From: Mycobacterium sp. DL440
GTDB lineage: Bacteria > Actinomycetota > Actinomycetes > Mycobacteriales > Mycobacteriaceae
Assembly (NCBI RefSeq): GCF_011745145.1
Contig: NZ_CP050191.1
Span: 1-64,000 of the forward strand
Direction: 5' to 3'
Length of the DNA stretch: 64,000 nucleotides
Part shown: positions 35,861-45,322 of the stretch, in pieces
Layout: each line of letters opens with the position of its first letter
How positions within the stretch are numbered: position 1 is the stretch's first letter
Translations under genes and position numbers: made by a program
The notes under the pieces: model-generated
The model's input: the letters and a program-made list of their open reading frames with translations, nothing else
Database searches by the model: none
What the model was told of the DNA's origin: nothing

Positions 35861-36913
35861 CTACTGACACACCTCGGAATGCGTGTAGCCGAAGATGTTG
35901 GCTTCGTGGCTACGGATCTTGAGGGTGAAGTTGCACAGGTACAGGCTGACGAACCCGCCGTAGCTGGAAGTGCGGTTGATCGCGTCACCGAACTCGGGCA
36001 ACCGGGTCAGCAACTTGGTGAATTCCTCGGTGTTGGGCTGCCAGGTCTGCAGCATGGCATTGAGATTGGTGATGGTGTCTCCGTAGGCCGCGCTCGAGTT
36101 GTTGACCGTGTTGGCCAGGGTGGCCAGCACGGCGTCGCCCTGGTCGATGAGCGTCTCGAACTGCCGGTCACCGGAGGTCACCGCTGCGCTGAGCCGGTTG
36201 AGCCCGCTGAGCATCTGTTCCAGTTGGGGCTGGCGGGTGTCCATGGTGCGCATCAACGTCGACATGTTGTCGATGAGCTGGGTGAAAATGCCCGCATTGC
36301 TACTCAAAGACGAAGTCATTGCGGCGATCTGGGTCAGCAGCGTGGTCAGGGTCTGGGCCTGGCCACTGAAGGTCTCGACGAATCCCCGGGTCAAAGTGTT
36401 GACCTGCTCGGGAGCCAGCGCGTCGAACAGCGGTTTGAACCCGTTGAGCAGTGCGGTCAGATCAACCGCGGGCGACGTCTGGGCCAGGGGGATGACGCCC
36501 CCGGCGGCCAGTCGCGCCGGAGGTTCGTCGGTGGAGACATCCATGATTGCCCCGCCCGGGTCGGACAGGGCCACATAGCGGGCACCGAGCATGTCGCCGT
36601 AGCGCACTGCCGCGGTGACATTGCTGGTCAGGGTGAAGTCGGAGTTGACCTCGATGTCGACATCGGCCCGGGTGGTGCCGTCGGTGTTGGGGGCAAACCG
36701 GATCGTATCCACCCGCCCGATCCGAATGCCGTTCATGGTCACCGGGTTTCCGACATTGAGGCCCTCGACGCTGGTGAACTGCGCCTGATAGGTGACGGTG
36801 CTACCGCGCACCGGCACCGACAGGGTGTTGATCACCAACACTGCACTGAGCACTCCGGCTGTACTGAAGATGCCCAGCTTGGCCCATGACTGCCACCGTC
36901 CGTTGCGGTTCAT
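35861..36913 (-). CDS. MCE family protein MceB
   Basis: A 350-residue Mce protein: membrane segment ('LGIFSTAGVLSAVLVINTL'), MCE domain about 38-115 ('GLNVGNPVTMNGIRIGRVDT') and a long helical region predicted to form part of the lipid-conducting needle, ending with 'YLCNFTLKIRSHEANIFGYT' and a final Cys. ATG 36911-36913 overlaps the mceA stop in an ATGA; a longer open frame upstream is antisense-like and was not used. Confidence 0.9.
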   Translation of the reverse strand: MNRNGRWQSWAKLGIFSTAGVLSAVLVINTLSVPVRGSTVTYQAQFTSVEGLNVGNPVTMNGIRIGRVDTIRFAPNTDGTTRADVDIEVNSDFTLTSNVTAAVRYGDMLGARYVALSDPGGAIMDVSTDEPPARLAAGGVIPLAQTSPAVDLTALLNGFKPLFDALAPEQVNTLTRGFVETFSGQAQTLTTLLTQIAAMTSSLSSNAGIFTQLIDNMSTLMRTMDTRQPQLEQMLSGLNRLSAAVTSGDRQFETLIDQGDAVLATLANTVNNSSAAYGDTITNLNAMLQTWQPNTEEFTKLLTRLPEFGDAINRTSSYGGFVSLYLCNFTLKIRSHEANIFGYTHSEVCQ

Positions 36914-38361
36914 GACACCTGCACTTCCGTGCCGCGCACCAGGGGGCCCAGCATGAGGACAGTGGCGATGTTGGGTTGGGTCGAGGGGGTGCCGGCCGGG
37001 GGGGCCAGCTCGTCCTGCAGCACCGCCAGGGCATGGGCCTGGCCGTCGGCGTCGACGATGACCGACGCGGGCGCAGCCTCGGAAATCGATGACGCAGGTG
37101 CGGCTCCCGGAACTGCCTCGGCGGGAAGCGGTTCCGTAGGGATCGGGGCGGACTGCGGCAACCCGGGGCCCGGCGGCAGGAACGAATGCGTCGGCAGGTG
37201 CGGGGCCGGCGCGGTGAACGGTGTGACCGGCAGATCGGCGGCCGGGCGGGACAGCACGTCCACCGGCTGATCCGGTACCGCACCCGACGGAGCGGATTCG
37301 GCGCACCGGGCGCCCTGGGTGTTGCCGTACGCCGGACAGTCGGTCAGCGCGTACGGCATCGGTCCGGCGAAAGTCGCCACGGCGGTGATGTTGAACTTGC
37401 CCGTCGCGAACACCTTGGCGCCGGCCTCACCGAACGACTGGGCGCCGGCCAGGGTGTCCACCAGACCGAGTGGCTGGGCGGCGGTGGTCGCCATGATCTT
37501 GCCTGCCGAGTCGACGACGGTGATCAGCTGCGCGCGATGGTCGGAGAGGAATGAGGTGAGCACAGAGGAGAACCGGGCGAAACCGTCCAGCGCCGAGGCG
37601 AACTTCTTCTGGTCGTCGACCATCCGGTTGGACACTGACGTCGCCGCCGACAGCGTGGAGATGATGTCGGGGGTGGCGGTGTTCAGCGAGGCCATCACAT
37701 CCCGGAATTGCGGTGTGGTGTCGAGGAACCGCACCAGCGACGGGGTCAGCACCTGGGCGCTCGCGCTCAGGTTGTCGATCGTCGTGCCCAGTTCGGTGCC
37801 GCGGTTGCGCAGTGACTGGCTGATCGCGGTGAGGGCGGTCTGCATGCGCTCGGGTTTGATCTGTGAGAACAGCTCGACGATCTTGGTGAACACGTCGTAG
37901 AGCGCCATCGCGTCGGGGCTGTCGTCGATCGCTACGGTGTCACCTGGCTTCAGCCCCGTTGTCGACCGGTTGTGTTGCGGGTCAACGAGTTGCAGGTAGA
38001 TGTCGCCGAAGAAGGTGCGGGGCACGATCCGCGCGACGGTAGAGGACGGGATGATGCCGAGGCTGTCGGGTTCGATGGCCAGCCGGACCCGGGATGTGTG
38101 GGTGCCCGACTCGATGTCGGCGATGCGTCCGACGTTGACGCCGTGGTAGCGCACCGGGGATCCGCCGGTGATCAGGCCGGCCGACACCGGAACTCCCACG
38201 AACACATCGGCACTGCGTTCCAGATGTCCGGACGCCCGGGCCACCAGCGCCGACGCCACCGCTACCGCTACCGTGGCGGCGGCCAGGCCGCGCAGCGCCA
38301 GTTTCGCCCGGCTGGGTTCCGAATACCTGCGGCGCCTGCCGAATGGCCTGAGGCGCTTCAC
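36910..38361 (-). CDS. MCE family protein MceA
   Basis: At 483 residues this is the longest subunit. Basic N-terminus, membrane segment ('LAAATVAVAVASALVARASG'), MCE domain about 50-130 ('GLITGGSPVRYHGVNVGRIA'), helical region, a cysteine pair ('DCPAYGNTQGARC'), then a Pro/Ala-rich C-terminal extension of about 130 residues that is probably disordered and outside the membrane. Start is GTG 38359-38361, overlapping the yrbEB stop. As first Mce subunit it should contact the permease. Confidence 0.9.
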   Translation of the reverse strand: MKRLRPFGRRRRYSEPSRAKLALRGLAAATVAVAVASALVARASGHLERSADVFVGVPVSAGLITGGSPVRYHGVNVGRIADIESGTHTSRVRLAIEPDSLGIIPSSTVARIVPRTFFGDIYLQLVDPQHNRSTTGLKPGDTVAIDDSPDAMALYDVFTKIVELFSQIKPERMQTALTAISQSLRNRGTELGTTIDNLSASAQVLTPSLVRFLDTTPQFRDVMASLNTATPDIISTLSAATSVSNRMVDDQKKFASALDGFARFSSVLTSFLSDHRAQLITVVDSAGKIMATTAAQPLGLVDTLAGAQSFGEAGAKVFATGKFNITAVATFAGPMPYALTDCPAYGNTQGARCAESAPSGAVPDQPVDVLSRPAADLPVTPFTAPAPHLPTHSFLPPGPGLPQSAPIPTEPLPAEAVPGAAPASSISEAAPASVIVDADGQAHALAVLQDELAPPAGTPSTQPNIATVLMLGPLVRGTEVQVS

Positions 38362-39215
38362 ATTCCCATCCCGGGGATCTCGGGGACCAGGCCCCACAGG
38401 GCGAAGGTGAGCAGCACGTCGAGGATGCCGACCGCCAGGATCGCTGTGCGCAGTGCCCGGCCGGCGGCTTGTCCCACCCCGGCGGGCCCGCCCGAGGCGA
38501 AGTAGCCGTAGGTGCAGTGCACCAGGGCCACCACGATCGCGAAGACGATCGCCTTGATCCCCGAATAGAGCAGGTCGCGCGGGCCGAGGGCCAGGTGGAA
38601 GAAGTAGTCGTACGTGCCGGGGGACGCGCCGTTGAAGATCACCACCACCGTACGGGTGGACAGATAGCTCGCCAGCAGGCCGATCATGTAGATCGGGATG
38701 ACGCAGACCACCGAGGCCAGCACGCGCGTGCCGACCAGGTACGGGATGGAGCGCAGTGCCATGGCGTCGAGCGCGTCGATCTCGTCGGAGATCCGCATGG
38801 CCCCGATTTGGGCGGTGAAGCCCGTTCCGACCTTGGCGGCCAGGGCGATCGCCACCACCACCGGCGCCAATTCGCGGGTGTTGGCGATCGCGGCGAGCAT
38901 GCCGGACAGCGTGTTCATGCCGACCAGGTCCAGGCCGCGCTGGGTCTCGACGCCCAGCATCATGGCCGCGGCCAGCGACATGGCGAACACGATCCCGATG
39001 GTTCCGCCGCCGGACAGCAGGGAGCTGGTGCCGAAGGTGACCTCGCCGATCTGGCCGAGGGTGTGCTTGCGGTAGCGCACCAGGGCATACGGCAGTGAAC
39101 CGAGGACCTTGGCGTAGAAGGTGACGTGCTGGCCGGCCACCGTGAGTGCGTCGTACCCGGCGACCGCGGGTCGCGAAATCCGCTGCAGGGCAGCACTGCT
39201 GGTAAGTGCGGTCAT
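38358..39215 (-). CDS. YrbE/MlaE permease subunit B of the mce operon
   Basis: A 285-residue MlaE-type permease with five or six membrane segments and the coupling-loop signature 'GMNTLSGMLAAIANTRELAP' and 'RISDEIDALDAMALRSIPYL', where the EIDAL-like motif contacts the ATPase. Two YrbE proteins form the membrane core of each Mce transporter; the ATPase (MceG/MkL) is encoded elsewhere. ATG 39213-39215 overlaps the yrbEA stop. Confidence 0.92.
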   Translation of the reverse strand: MTALTSSAALQRISRPAVAGYDALTVAGQHVTFYAKVLGSLPYALVRYRKHTLGQIGEVTFGTSSLLSGGGTIGIVFAMSLAAAMMLGVETQRGLDLVGMNTLSGMLAAIANTRELAPVVVAIALAAKVGTGFTAQIGAMRISDEIDALDAMALRSIPYLVGTRVLASVVCVIPIYMIGLLASYLSTRTVVVIFNGASPGTYDYFFHLALGPRDLLYSGIKAIVFAIVVALVHCTYGYFASGGPAGVGQAAGRALRTAILAVGILDVLLTFALWGLVPEIPGMGM

Positions 39216-40024
39216 CTGTAGCTGCCCACGGCCGGAACCACCACGGTGTACAGCGCCGACATGGTGGTGTTGAGGATGAAGACCAGTGCGAAGGCCAGCA
39301 CCACGGCCTCGTTCACCGCGTTGGCCACCCCGCCGGCGCCGCCCTTGGTGTGCAGGCCCTTGAAGGTGGCGACCAAAGTCGCGGTAAGTCCGAACACCGC
39401 TGACTTGATCAGTGCCATAACGAAATCCGACACCTGGCCGTACTGGCTGAACGTGGCCAGGAACGTTCCGGCGGGCAGGTGCTGCACGCTGATGTGGTAC
39501 AGGTAGCACGCCATCACGCCGCCGAAGGTGACGATCGAGCACAGGGCCAGGGCCACGATGACGGCGGCGACCAGCCGCGGTGCCACGAGTCGCTCGATCA
39601 CATCCAGGCCCATGACCTCCATCGCGTCGATCTCTTCGCGGATGGTGCGCGATCCCAGGTCGGTGCAGATCGCCGAGCCGGCCACGCCGGCCATCATCAG
39701 CGCGCACACCAGGGCCGCGGCCTGGCCGACGATGATGAACGCCACCACCGCGCCCGAGTAGCCCCCGGCGCCGATGCGCCCGGCCAGCTCACCGACCGAC
39801 ACGGCGATGAACACCCCGATGGGCATCATCAGCAGCAGGGCCGGCCCGGTGCACACCCGGCCGATGAACAAGGTCTGGTTGACGACCTCGTCGAGCACCA
39901 GTCGCCGGCGGACCACCGCGGTGACGACGCTGACCAGCGCCTGCACCGAGAAGCCGAGCACGTGGCCGCCCTGGACCAGGACGTCCCGAACTGGGCCCTT
40001 GGACGCTGGTAGCTCGTATGTCAT
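39212..40024 (-). CDS. YrbE/MlaE permease subunit A, first gene of the mce operon
   Basis: A 270-residue MlaE-type permease. Membrane segments alternate with the conserved 'DLGSRTIREEIDAMEVMGLD' loop, which couples to the Mce ATPase, and 'KGLHTKGGAGGVANAVNEAV' near the end. ATG 40022-40024 has GGAAGG six bases upstream, the only strong ribosome site of the operon; all later genes through mas start in overlap with or within six bases of the previous stop, so this is the operon's first gene. The 315-base gap to the divergent FAD enzyme gene should hold its promoter. Confidence 0.92.
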   Translation of the reverse strand: MTYELPASKGPVRDVLVQGGHVLGFSVQALVSVVTAVVRRRLVLDEVVNQTLFIGRVCTGPALLLMMPIGVFIAVSVGELAGRIGAGGYSGAVVAFIIVGQAAALVCALMMAGVAGSAICTDLGSRTIREEIDAMEVMGLDVIERLVAPRLVAAVIVALALCSIVTFGGVMACYLYHISVQHLPAGTFLATFSQYGQVSDFVMALIKSAVFGLTATLVATFKGLHTKGGAGGVANAVNEAVVLAFALVFILNTTMSALYTVVVPAVGSYR

Positions 40025-40339
40025 CGAGTTCCTTCCGCGCTTGTCGTGGCATGCGCGGGGCCGGCCGGTGACACCGGTAGTGCTGAGCACCGTTTCGACC
40101 CCCCGGCCGCCTGTGGAGCATGTCACATTTCGTGACGCCACCGCAAGAATTAAGTGAATGGTCATTCTCGAGTCGGCCGAGCATGTCTTCGGAGGTCCTG
40201 AATGGTGGACGGCTCGAGTTTGTGAGCATCGGATCGCGACCGGTCGGCCTGAATTCAACTCGGCGTGTCGGCCGGGTGTGAAGCGGAATCGGCATTAACT
40301 TAACGCCCACAGGGGTCGCCGAGCTGAGGTGGTATCGGG
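40025..40339. other. Divergent promoter region between the mce operon and the FAD enzyme gene
   Basis: A 315-base gene-free stretch. It holds a small palindrome, GAATGGTCATTC (around 40156-40167), and AT-rich ATTAACTTAACG near 40294-40305, about 35 bases before the FAD gene, which could be its promoter. No known operator (such as a KstR box) was recognised. Confidence 0.4.
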
Positions 40340-42124
40340 ATGTCGGGTGGGGCTGGGGAACGTCACATTTCACGGCGGTCGTTTCTGGCCGGAACGGCCA
40401 CGGCGGGGGTGGCCGCTGCGGCGCTGAGCAGACCGGCGACCGCGCACGCCGCGCCCGGGTCCACGGTCGCGATATTCGGTGCCGGGGTGGCCGGCCTGAC
40501 TGCCGCGCACGAGTTGGCCGAGCGCGGGTACCGGGTCACGGTGTTCGAGCGAAAAGCCTTGGGCGGCAAGGCACGGTCGATCCCGGCACCGTCGCCGTCG
40601 GGCAGCGCCCTACCGGCCGAACACGGCTTCCGGTTCTTCCCGGGCTTCTACCGCAACGTCACCGACACCATGCGGCGTATCCCGTTCGCCGGCAACACCT
40701 TCGGCGTATGGCAGAACCTGACCCGAGCCACGTCGTATCTGCACTCGGGGCTGGGGCGGGCGGATCTGACCATTCCGCTGCCCTTTCCGATCCCGACGCT
40801 GCCCAACCCCATCACCCCGAAGGCGTTCACCGAGTCGGTGGCCGCGGTGTTCCAGACGCTGTTCCGGTTGCCGCCGTTGGAAGCGGTGTACGCCGCGCAG
40901 AAGCTCGCGGTCTACGTCACCAGCTGCGATGAGCGCAAGCTCGGTCAGTGGGACAACATGACCTGGGAGAAATACATCGGGGCGGACCACAAGAGCAAGG
41001 AGTACAACCGCTACCTGGCCGACGGCATCATCCGGAACCTGGCCGCCTCCAAGTCCAAAGACGCCAGCGCGCATTCGATCGGGCTGGTCGGCGAGGCCTC
41101 GGTGTGGTCGATCCTGCTGCTGGGCAACGACATCGACAACAAGGGGTTCGACCGGGTGCTCAACGGGCCCACCAGCCTGCAGTGGATCGATCCCTGGGTG
41201 GCCCACCTGCAGTCGCTGGGGGTGACGTTCCGACTCGGTCAGGCGCTGGCCCGGCTGACCCCGAACGGTCGCCACATCGCCTCGGCAACTGTGGTGGACG
41301 GCAACGGGGTGGCCCAACCTGTGGTCGCGGATTGGTACATCTCTGCCGTGCCCTGCGAGAAGCTCGCGGCGGTGCTCACCCCCGACGTGATCGCCGCCGA
41401 TCCCAAGCTCGCCAATGTGGCGGCGTTACGCACCGAGTGGATGAACGGGCTGATGTTCTTTCTGCGTGAGCGCGTCGACGTCACGAAGGGGCACGTCAAC
41501 TACGTCGACTCCGGGTGGGGGCTCACCTCCATCAGTGAGGCCCAGTTCTGGAAGCGGCCGCTGACGTCCTATGGGGACGGCACTGTCAAAGACTGTCTGT
41601 CGGCGATCATCTCGGACTGGAGCACGCAGGGGAATTTCAACGGGCTCAGTGCCAGGCAGTGCACCCCGCCGCAGATCGCCGCCGAGGCCTGGGCGCAGAT
41701 CAAGGCACATCTCAACGACACCAGCATCGTGGTCACGGACAAGATGGTGCATTCGTGGTTTCTCGACCCGTCGATCATCGACTCGGGCACGCCCAACGTG
41801 CGCAATGATGAGCCGCTGTTCATCCAGGACCCGGGTTCGTGGGCGCGCCGGCCTGAGGCCGTCACCGGGATCGACAATCTGTTCCTGGCCGGCGAGTGGA
41901 TCAAGACCGACCAGAACGTCACCACGATGGAGGGCGCCAACGAAGGCGGCCGGTACGCCGCCAACGGGGTGCTGCTGGCGTCGGGCTACTCAGGGTCGAA
42001 GGCCAACGTCCTCGGGTTGTTCCAGGCGCCGTGGTGGGGCCCGTTCAAGGCGGCGGACAAGGCGCGGTACCGGGCCAGGCTGCCCCACGCGCTGGACATC
42101 GTCGACACCCGCTGGCCGACCTGA
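40340..42124 (+). CDS. Tat-exported FAD-dependent amine-oxidase-type oxidoreductase
   Basis: A 594-residue flavoprotein. The N-terminus has a twin-arginine signal ('ISRRSFLAGTATAG', residues 10-23) followed by a hydrophobic stretch and cleavage near 'AHAAPG', so the folded enzyme is exported. The FAD-binding motif is 'VAIFGAGVAGLTAAHELAER' with the 'VFERKALGGKARS' strand typical of the amine oxidase/phytoene desaturase superfamily; the C-terminus has 'NLFLAGEWIKTDQNVTTMEG', the second FAD region. Relatives include hydroxysqualene dehydroxylase and carotenoid desaturases, so an isoprenoid substrate is plausible. It is divergent from the mce operon. Confidence 0.85.
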   Translation: MSGGAGERHISRRSFLAGTATAGVAAAALSRPATAHAAPGSTVAIFGAGVAGLTAAHELAERGYRVTVFERKALGGKARSIPAPSPSGSALPAEHGFRFFPGFYRNVTDTMRRIPFAGNTFGVWQNLTRATSYLHSGLGRADLTIPLPFPIPTLPNPITPKAFTESVAAVFQTLFRLPPLEAVYAAQKLAVYVTSCDERKLGQWDNMTWEKYIGADHKSKEYNRYLADGIIRNLAASKSKDASAHSIGLVGEASVWSILLLGNDIDNKGFDRVLNGPTSLQWIDPWVAHLQSLGVTFRLGQALARLTPNGRHIASATVVDGNGVAQPVVADWYISAVPCEKLAAVLTPDVIAADPKLANVAALRTEWMNGLMFFLRERVDVTKGHVNYVDSGWGLTSISEAQFWKRPLTSYGDGTVKDCLSAIISDWSTQGNFNGLSARQCTPPQIAAEAWAQIKAHLNDTSIVVTDKMVHSWFLDPSIIDSGTPNVRNDEPLFIQDPGSWARRPEAVTGIDNLFLAGEWIKTDQNVTTMEGANEGGRYAANGVLLASGYSGSKANVLGLFQAPWWGPFKAADKARYRARLPHALDIVDTRWPT

Positions 42125-42133
42125 CCCGCTTAG

Positions 42134-42148
42134 TGAAAACAATTACCA
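42134..42148 (+). promoter_or_regulatory. Possible Zur (zinc uptake regulator) box
   Basis: TGAAAACAATTACCA resembles the actinobacterial Zur box (TGAAAATNATTTTCA type): the left half-site is intact, the right is degenerate. It lies 19 bases before the start of a CobW gene, a common Zur target. The call rests on this partial match. Confidence 0.4.
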
Positions 42149-42167
42149 TTAACCCTACGATGGGCCG

Positions 42168-43112
42168 GTGACGTCGACCGGATCGGTACCCGTGCTCGCG
42201 GTCGCCGGGCACCTGGGCGCCGGCAAGACCACGCTGCTCAACCATCTGCTGCGCAACAGCCGCGGCGTCCGGATCGGTGCGCTGGTCAACGACTTCGGCG
42301 CGGTCAACATCGACGCCATGCTGGTGGCCGGTCAGGTCGACGCGATGGCATCGCTGTCCAACGGATGTATCTGTTGTGCGGTCGACGGCGAAGAAGTCGG
42401 CGAGATGCTGGGCAGGCTCGCGGCTGTCAAACCCCGGCTGGATCTCATCGTGGTGGAGGCCAGTGGCGTGGCCGAGCCGGCCTCCCTGGCCCGCACCATT
42501 GTCACAGTCGACGATCCCCGGTTCCATTACGCCGGCCTGGTTCTGGTCCTCGACGGCCTGCAACCCGACCTGAGTCACGGGCTGCCGGTCGCCGATCTGG
42601 TGGTGCTCAACAAGGCGTCCTCGTGCGCCGACATCGACGGCCTGCTCGCACGGATCCGCAAGTTCAGTCCCCGGGTTCCGGTGCTGCCCACCGACTTTGC
42701 CCGCGTCGACCCCGAGTTGCTGATCGACCCGCCGCAGCCACGGGTTCCGCAGGCCCAGCTGTCTTTCGACGAACTGCTGCGCGAGGAGCACGATCACGAC
42801 CATCCCGAGTATCAGAGCGTCGAGTTCCGCACCGATGCCGCGGTCAACCCACGCTTGTTCATGGAGTTTCTGCGGGACCGCCCCGAAGGGCTTTACCGCG
42901 CCAAGGGTTTCGTCGACTTCGGCGCTCAGCGCTTCCTGCTGCAGTTGGTCGGCAGCGCGCTGCGTTTCGAGAAGCGGCGTGCGGGCGGCACCGAGCTTGT
43001 GCTGATCGGCACCGGGATGGACCCGTCGGCAGTACTGGCGGGGCTCGAGCGGTGCACCGGTGAGCCGGCCGACGAGAACGCGATGTTGGGGGTGCTCAAG
43101 TACGTGGTGTAG
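42168..43112 (+). CDS. CobW/G3E-family GTPase, likely zinc metallochaperone
   Basis: A 314-residue G3E GTPase: P-loop '[12 protein letters not shown]' (14-25), the metal motif 'CICC' (67-70), and 'LNKAS' (guanine specificity). A His/Asp-rich loop '[12 protein letters not shown]' fits zinc binding. The C-terminal CobW domain follows. Proteins of this type move zinc to target enzymes when zinc is scarce and are often under Zur; a candidate Zur box lies just upstream. GTG 42168 is the chosen start. The gene is followed 61 bases later by ppnP. Confidence 0.88.
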   Translation: MTSTGSVPVLAVAGHLGAGKTTLLNHLLRNSRGVRIGALVNDFGAVNIDAMLVAGQVDAMASLSNGCICCAVDGEEVGEMLGRLAAVKPRLDLIVVEASGVAEPASLARTIVTVDDPRFHYAGLVLVLDGLQPDLSHGLPVADLVVLNKASSCADIDGLLARIRKFSPRVPVLPTDFARVDPELLIDPPQPRVPQAQLSFDELLREEHDHDHPEYQSVEFRTDAAVNPRLFMEFLRDRPEGLYRAKGFVDFGAQRFLLQLVGSALRFEKRRAGGTELVLIGTGMDPSAVLAGLERCTGEPADENAMLGVLKYVV

Positions 43113-43173
43113 CCGGCGGCGGCGGTTGCCCGTCCGGCTATCCTGGCCGCTCACTCGAATTCAAGGAGCGGCA

Positions 43174-43455
43174 TTGTTCAAGGTCAACGAGTACTTCGGC
43201 GGCGACGTCGCATCGATCGCCTTCACGGCACCGGAGGGGCCTGCGACCGTGGGCGTCATGGCCGTCGGCGAGTACGAGTTCGGTACTTCCCAGCTCGAGA
43301 TCATGCGGGTGGTGTCCGGCGCTCTGACCGTCAAGTTGCCCGGCAGCGAGCAGTGGGAAACCTTCGCGGCGGGAACACAATTCACCGTGCCGGCCGACAG
43401 CAAGTTCCAGGTCCGCACCGAGGTCGAGACGGCCTATCTGTGTGAGTACCGATGA
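43174..43455 (+). CDS. ppnP: Pyrimidine/purine nucleoside phosphorylase PpnP (YaiE, DUF1255)
   Basis: A 93-residue single-domain cupin matching PpnP, which splits nucleosides with phosphate into base and ribose-1-phosphate. Family marks: '[16 protein letters not shown]' at the start, '[19 protein letters not shown]' and '[15 protein letters not shown]'. TTG 43174 follows AAGGAG by five bases, a convincing ribosome site. It lies downstream of the CobW gene on the same strand, though with no functional link that I can see. Confidence 0.88.
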   Translation: MFKVNEYFGGDVASIAFTAPEGPATVGVMAVGEYEFGTSQLEIMRVVSGALTVKLPGSEQWETFAAGTQFTVPADSKFQVRTEVETAYLCEYR

Positions 43456-43592
43456 CCTGAGGCTCTACTGGCCTCTCGGTGCACCGCGTTCTACCCCAGG
43501 GCGCTTCCAAGGCGCGAAGCGCAGCCCCGGCGTAGAAAGCGACGCGCAGCGCCCACGTGTGCGGACCACTCGATCCGGGTAACCAGTCACGC

Positions 43593-44102
43593 ATGCGACC
43601 GATCACCCTGGCCAAGACGGCCACCGCGGCACTGACCACTGCGCTTGTCGGCGGGCTGGCCAGTCGGCCCGCGCAGTCGAGCTGGTACGAACAGCTGCGC
43701 AAGCCGTCGTTTCAGCCTCCGCGACAAGCCTTTCCGGTCGTCTGGCCGATCCTGTACGCCGGCATCGCGGTGGTATCGGCCCGTACGATCGACCGGCTGC
43801 GCGCCGATGGTCACCCGGACCGGGCTCGTCACTACACAGTGGCCTTGGCAGGCAACCTGGCCGTCAACGCGGCATGGTCATGGGTGTTCTTCTCCCGCCG
43901 CCAACTCGGCGCCGCGGCCGTCACCGCCGCTGCACTGACCGCCAGCAGCGCCGATCTGACCCGTCGCGCAGTACAGGCGCAAGGTGGCCCCGGCGCGGTG
44001 CTGGCGCCCTATCCGCTGTGGTGTGCCTTCGCGACGGCGCTGTCCACCCGGATCTGGATGCTCAACCGCAATGACCGCGCTCAGCTGAACGGTTTGCGCT
44101 GA
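43593..44102 (+). CDS. TspO/MBR family membrane protein
   Basis: A 169-residue, five-helix TspO protein (tryptophan-rich sensory protein), recognised by 'WYEQLRKPSFQPPRQAFPVV' and 'WPILYAGIAV' and a later 'NLAVNAAWSWVFF'. TspO proteins bind porphyrins and other ligands in membranes and affect stress responses. ATG 43593 is chosen at the start of the first hydrophobic segment. Its last 22 bases overlap the convergent menJ gene. Confidence 0.88.
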   Translation: MRPITLAKTATAALTTALVGGLASRPAQSSWYEQLRKPSFQPPRQAFPVVWPILYAGIAVVSARTIDRLRADGHPDRARHYTVALAGNLAVNAAWSWVFFSRRQLGAAAVTAAALTASSADLTRRAVQAQGGPGAVLAPYPLWCAFATALSTRIWMLNRNDRAQLNGLR

Positions 44103-45301
44103 TCCAGGCGACGCGACGCCAGACCGGCGCCCCGCCACACCCGGGCGACCCAGTCGTCGTCCTCTTCGGTGACCAGGTTGCCCATCACCCGCACGGCGAT
44201 GTTCATCAGGAACGACGAGCGGACCGCGACCGGACCGGACGCCGGCAGGAACCGGGGCAGCGTGAGCAGCAGGGCCAGTCGTCGGGCGATCGAGAACCCG
44301 TGGGCGTAATGCTCCTGCAAAACCGCGGGCCAGGCTTGTGAATAGTCGCCGGACCCGAGCAGCTCGGCCGCCAGCCGGCCAGTTTCCAGCCCGTAGTCGA
44401 TGCCCTCGCCGTTGAGCGGATTGACGCATGCCGCCGCATCGCCGATGAGCATCCAGTTGGGCCCCGCCACCCCGGACACCGCACCGCCCATCGGCAGCAG
44501 CGCCGACAGCGCCGCCCGCGGCTCCCCGGAAAATCCCCACTCCCCGCGGCGCAACTGGGTGTAATACGACAGCAACGGGCGCAGGGCGGCGTTGGCGGGA
44601 CGTTTGGCCGTCGCCAGGGCGCCCACACCGATGTTCACCTCGCCGTTGCCCAGCGGGAAGATCCAGCCGTAGCCGGGCAGCACCTGACCTTCGGGGGAGC
44701 GCAGCTCCAGATGCGAGGTGATCCACGGCTCGTCAGCTCGGGGCGTGGCGATGTAGGCCCGGATGGCGGTGCCGTAGACGGTTTCCTTGTGCCACGTACG
44801 GCCGAGCACACGGCCCAGGGTGGAGCGGGCTCCGTCGGCCACGATCAGATGGTTGCAGCCGATCGTGGCGCCGTCATCGAGCTGCACGGATTCGACTCGT
44901 CCACGTGAGTCATAGTTGACCCCAACCGCTTTGGTGCCCAATCGCATCTTGGCGCCGTCGTCGGCGGCGACGGAGCGGATCCGGTCGTCGAGTTCGGTGC
45001 GCGGGACCGCACTTCCGGTGGACGGGAACGACGGCCCGGGCCACGGCACCTCGACGTCGGCGCCGAACCCCGACATCCGCAGGCCGTGATGGCGGATCCG
45101 GGTGTCGAGCCACGGGCCCATGCCGAGCCGTTCCAGCTCGGCGACCGCGCGCGGCGTCAGTCCGTCGCCGCAGGACTTGTCCCGGGGGAACTGCGCGGCA
45201 TCGACCACCAGCACGTCACGACCGGCTCGAGCCGCCCATGCGGCGGCCGCCGACCCGGCCGGCCCGGCGCCGACGACGACCACGTCTGCCTTGATATCCA
45301 T
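44081..45301 (-). CDS. menJ: Menaquinone reductase MenJ (geranylgeranyl reductase family)
   Basis: A 406-residue flavoprotein of the geranylgeranyl reductase family matching MenJ (Rv0561c), which saturates the beta-isoprene of menaquinone to give MK-9(II-H2). Visible: FAD motif 'VVVGAGPAGSAAAAWAAR' (8-25), 'GDGLTPRAV', and 'WMLIGDAAACVNPLNGEGID' typical of the family. It is divergent from grcC1, 21 bases away, as in M. tuberculosis. Membrane-associated action on menaquinone is expected. Confidence 0.9.
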   Translation of the reverse strand: MDIKADVVVVGAGPAGSAAAAWAARAGRDVLVVDAAQFPRDKSCGDGLTPRAVAELERLGMGPWLDTRIRHHGLRMSGFGADVEVPWPGPSFPSTGSAVPRTELDDRIRSVAADDGAKMRLGTKAVGVNYDSRGRVESVQLDDGATIGCNHLIVADGARSTLGRVLGRTWHKETVYGTAIRAYIATPRADEPWITSHLELRSPEGQVLPGYGWIFPLGNGEVNIGVGALATAKRPANAALRPLLSYYTQLRRGEWGFSGEPRAALSALLPMGGAVSGVAGPNWMLIGDAAACVNPLNGEGIDYGLETGRLAAELLGSGDYSQAWPAVLQEHYAHGFSIARRLALLLTLPRFLPASGPVAVRSSFLMNIAVRVMGNLVTEEDDDWVARVWRGAGLASRRLDQRKPFS

Positions 45302-45322
45302 TGCTCCCAGTATGTTGGACGA

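Noticed and set aside
43456..43592. GC-rich imperfect hairpin between ppnP and tspO, with a protein-like minus-strand frame
   Set aside because: The pairing is interrupted by several mismatches and the frame has no start or ribosome site; possibly a degenerate terminator, not strong enough to call.
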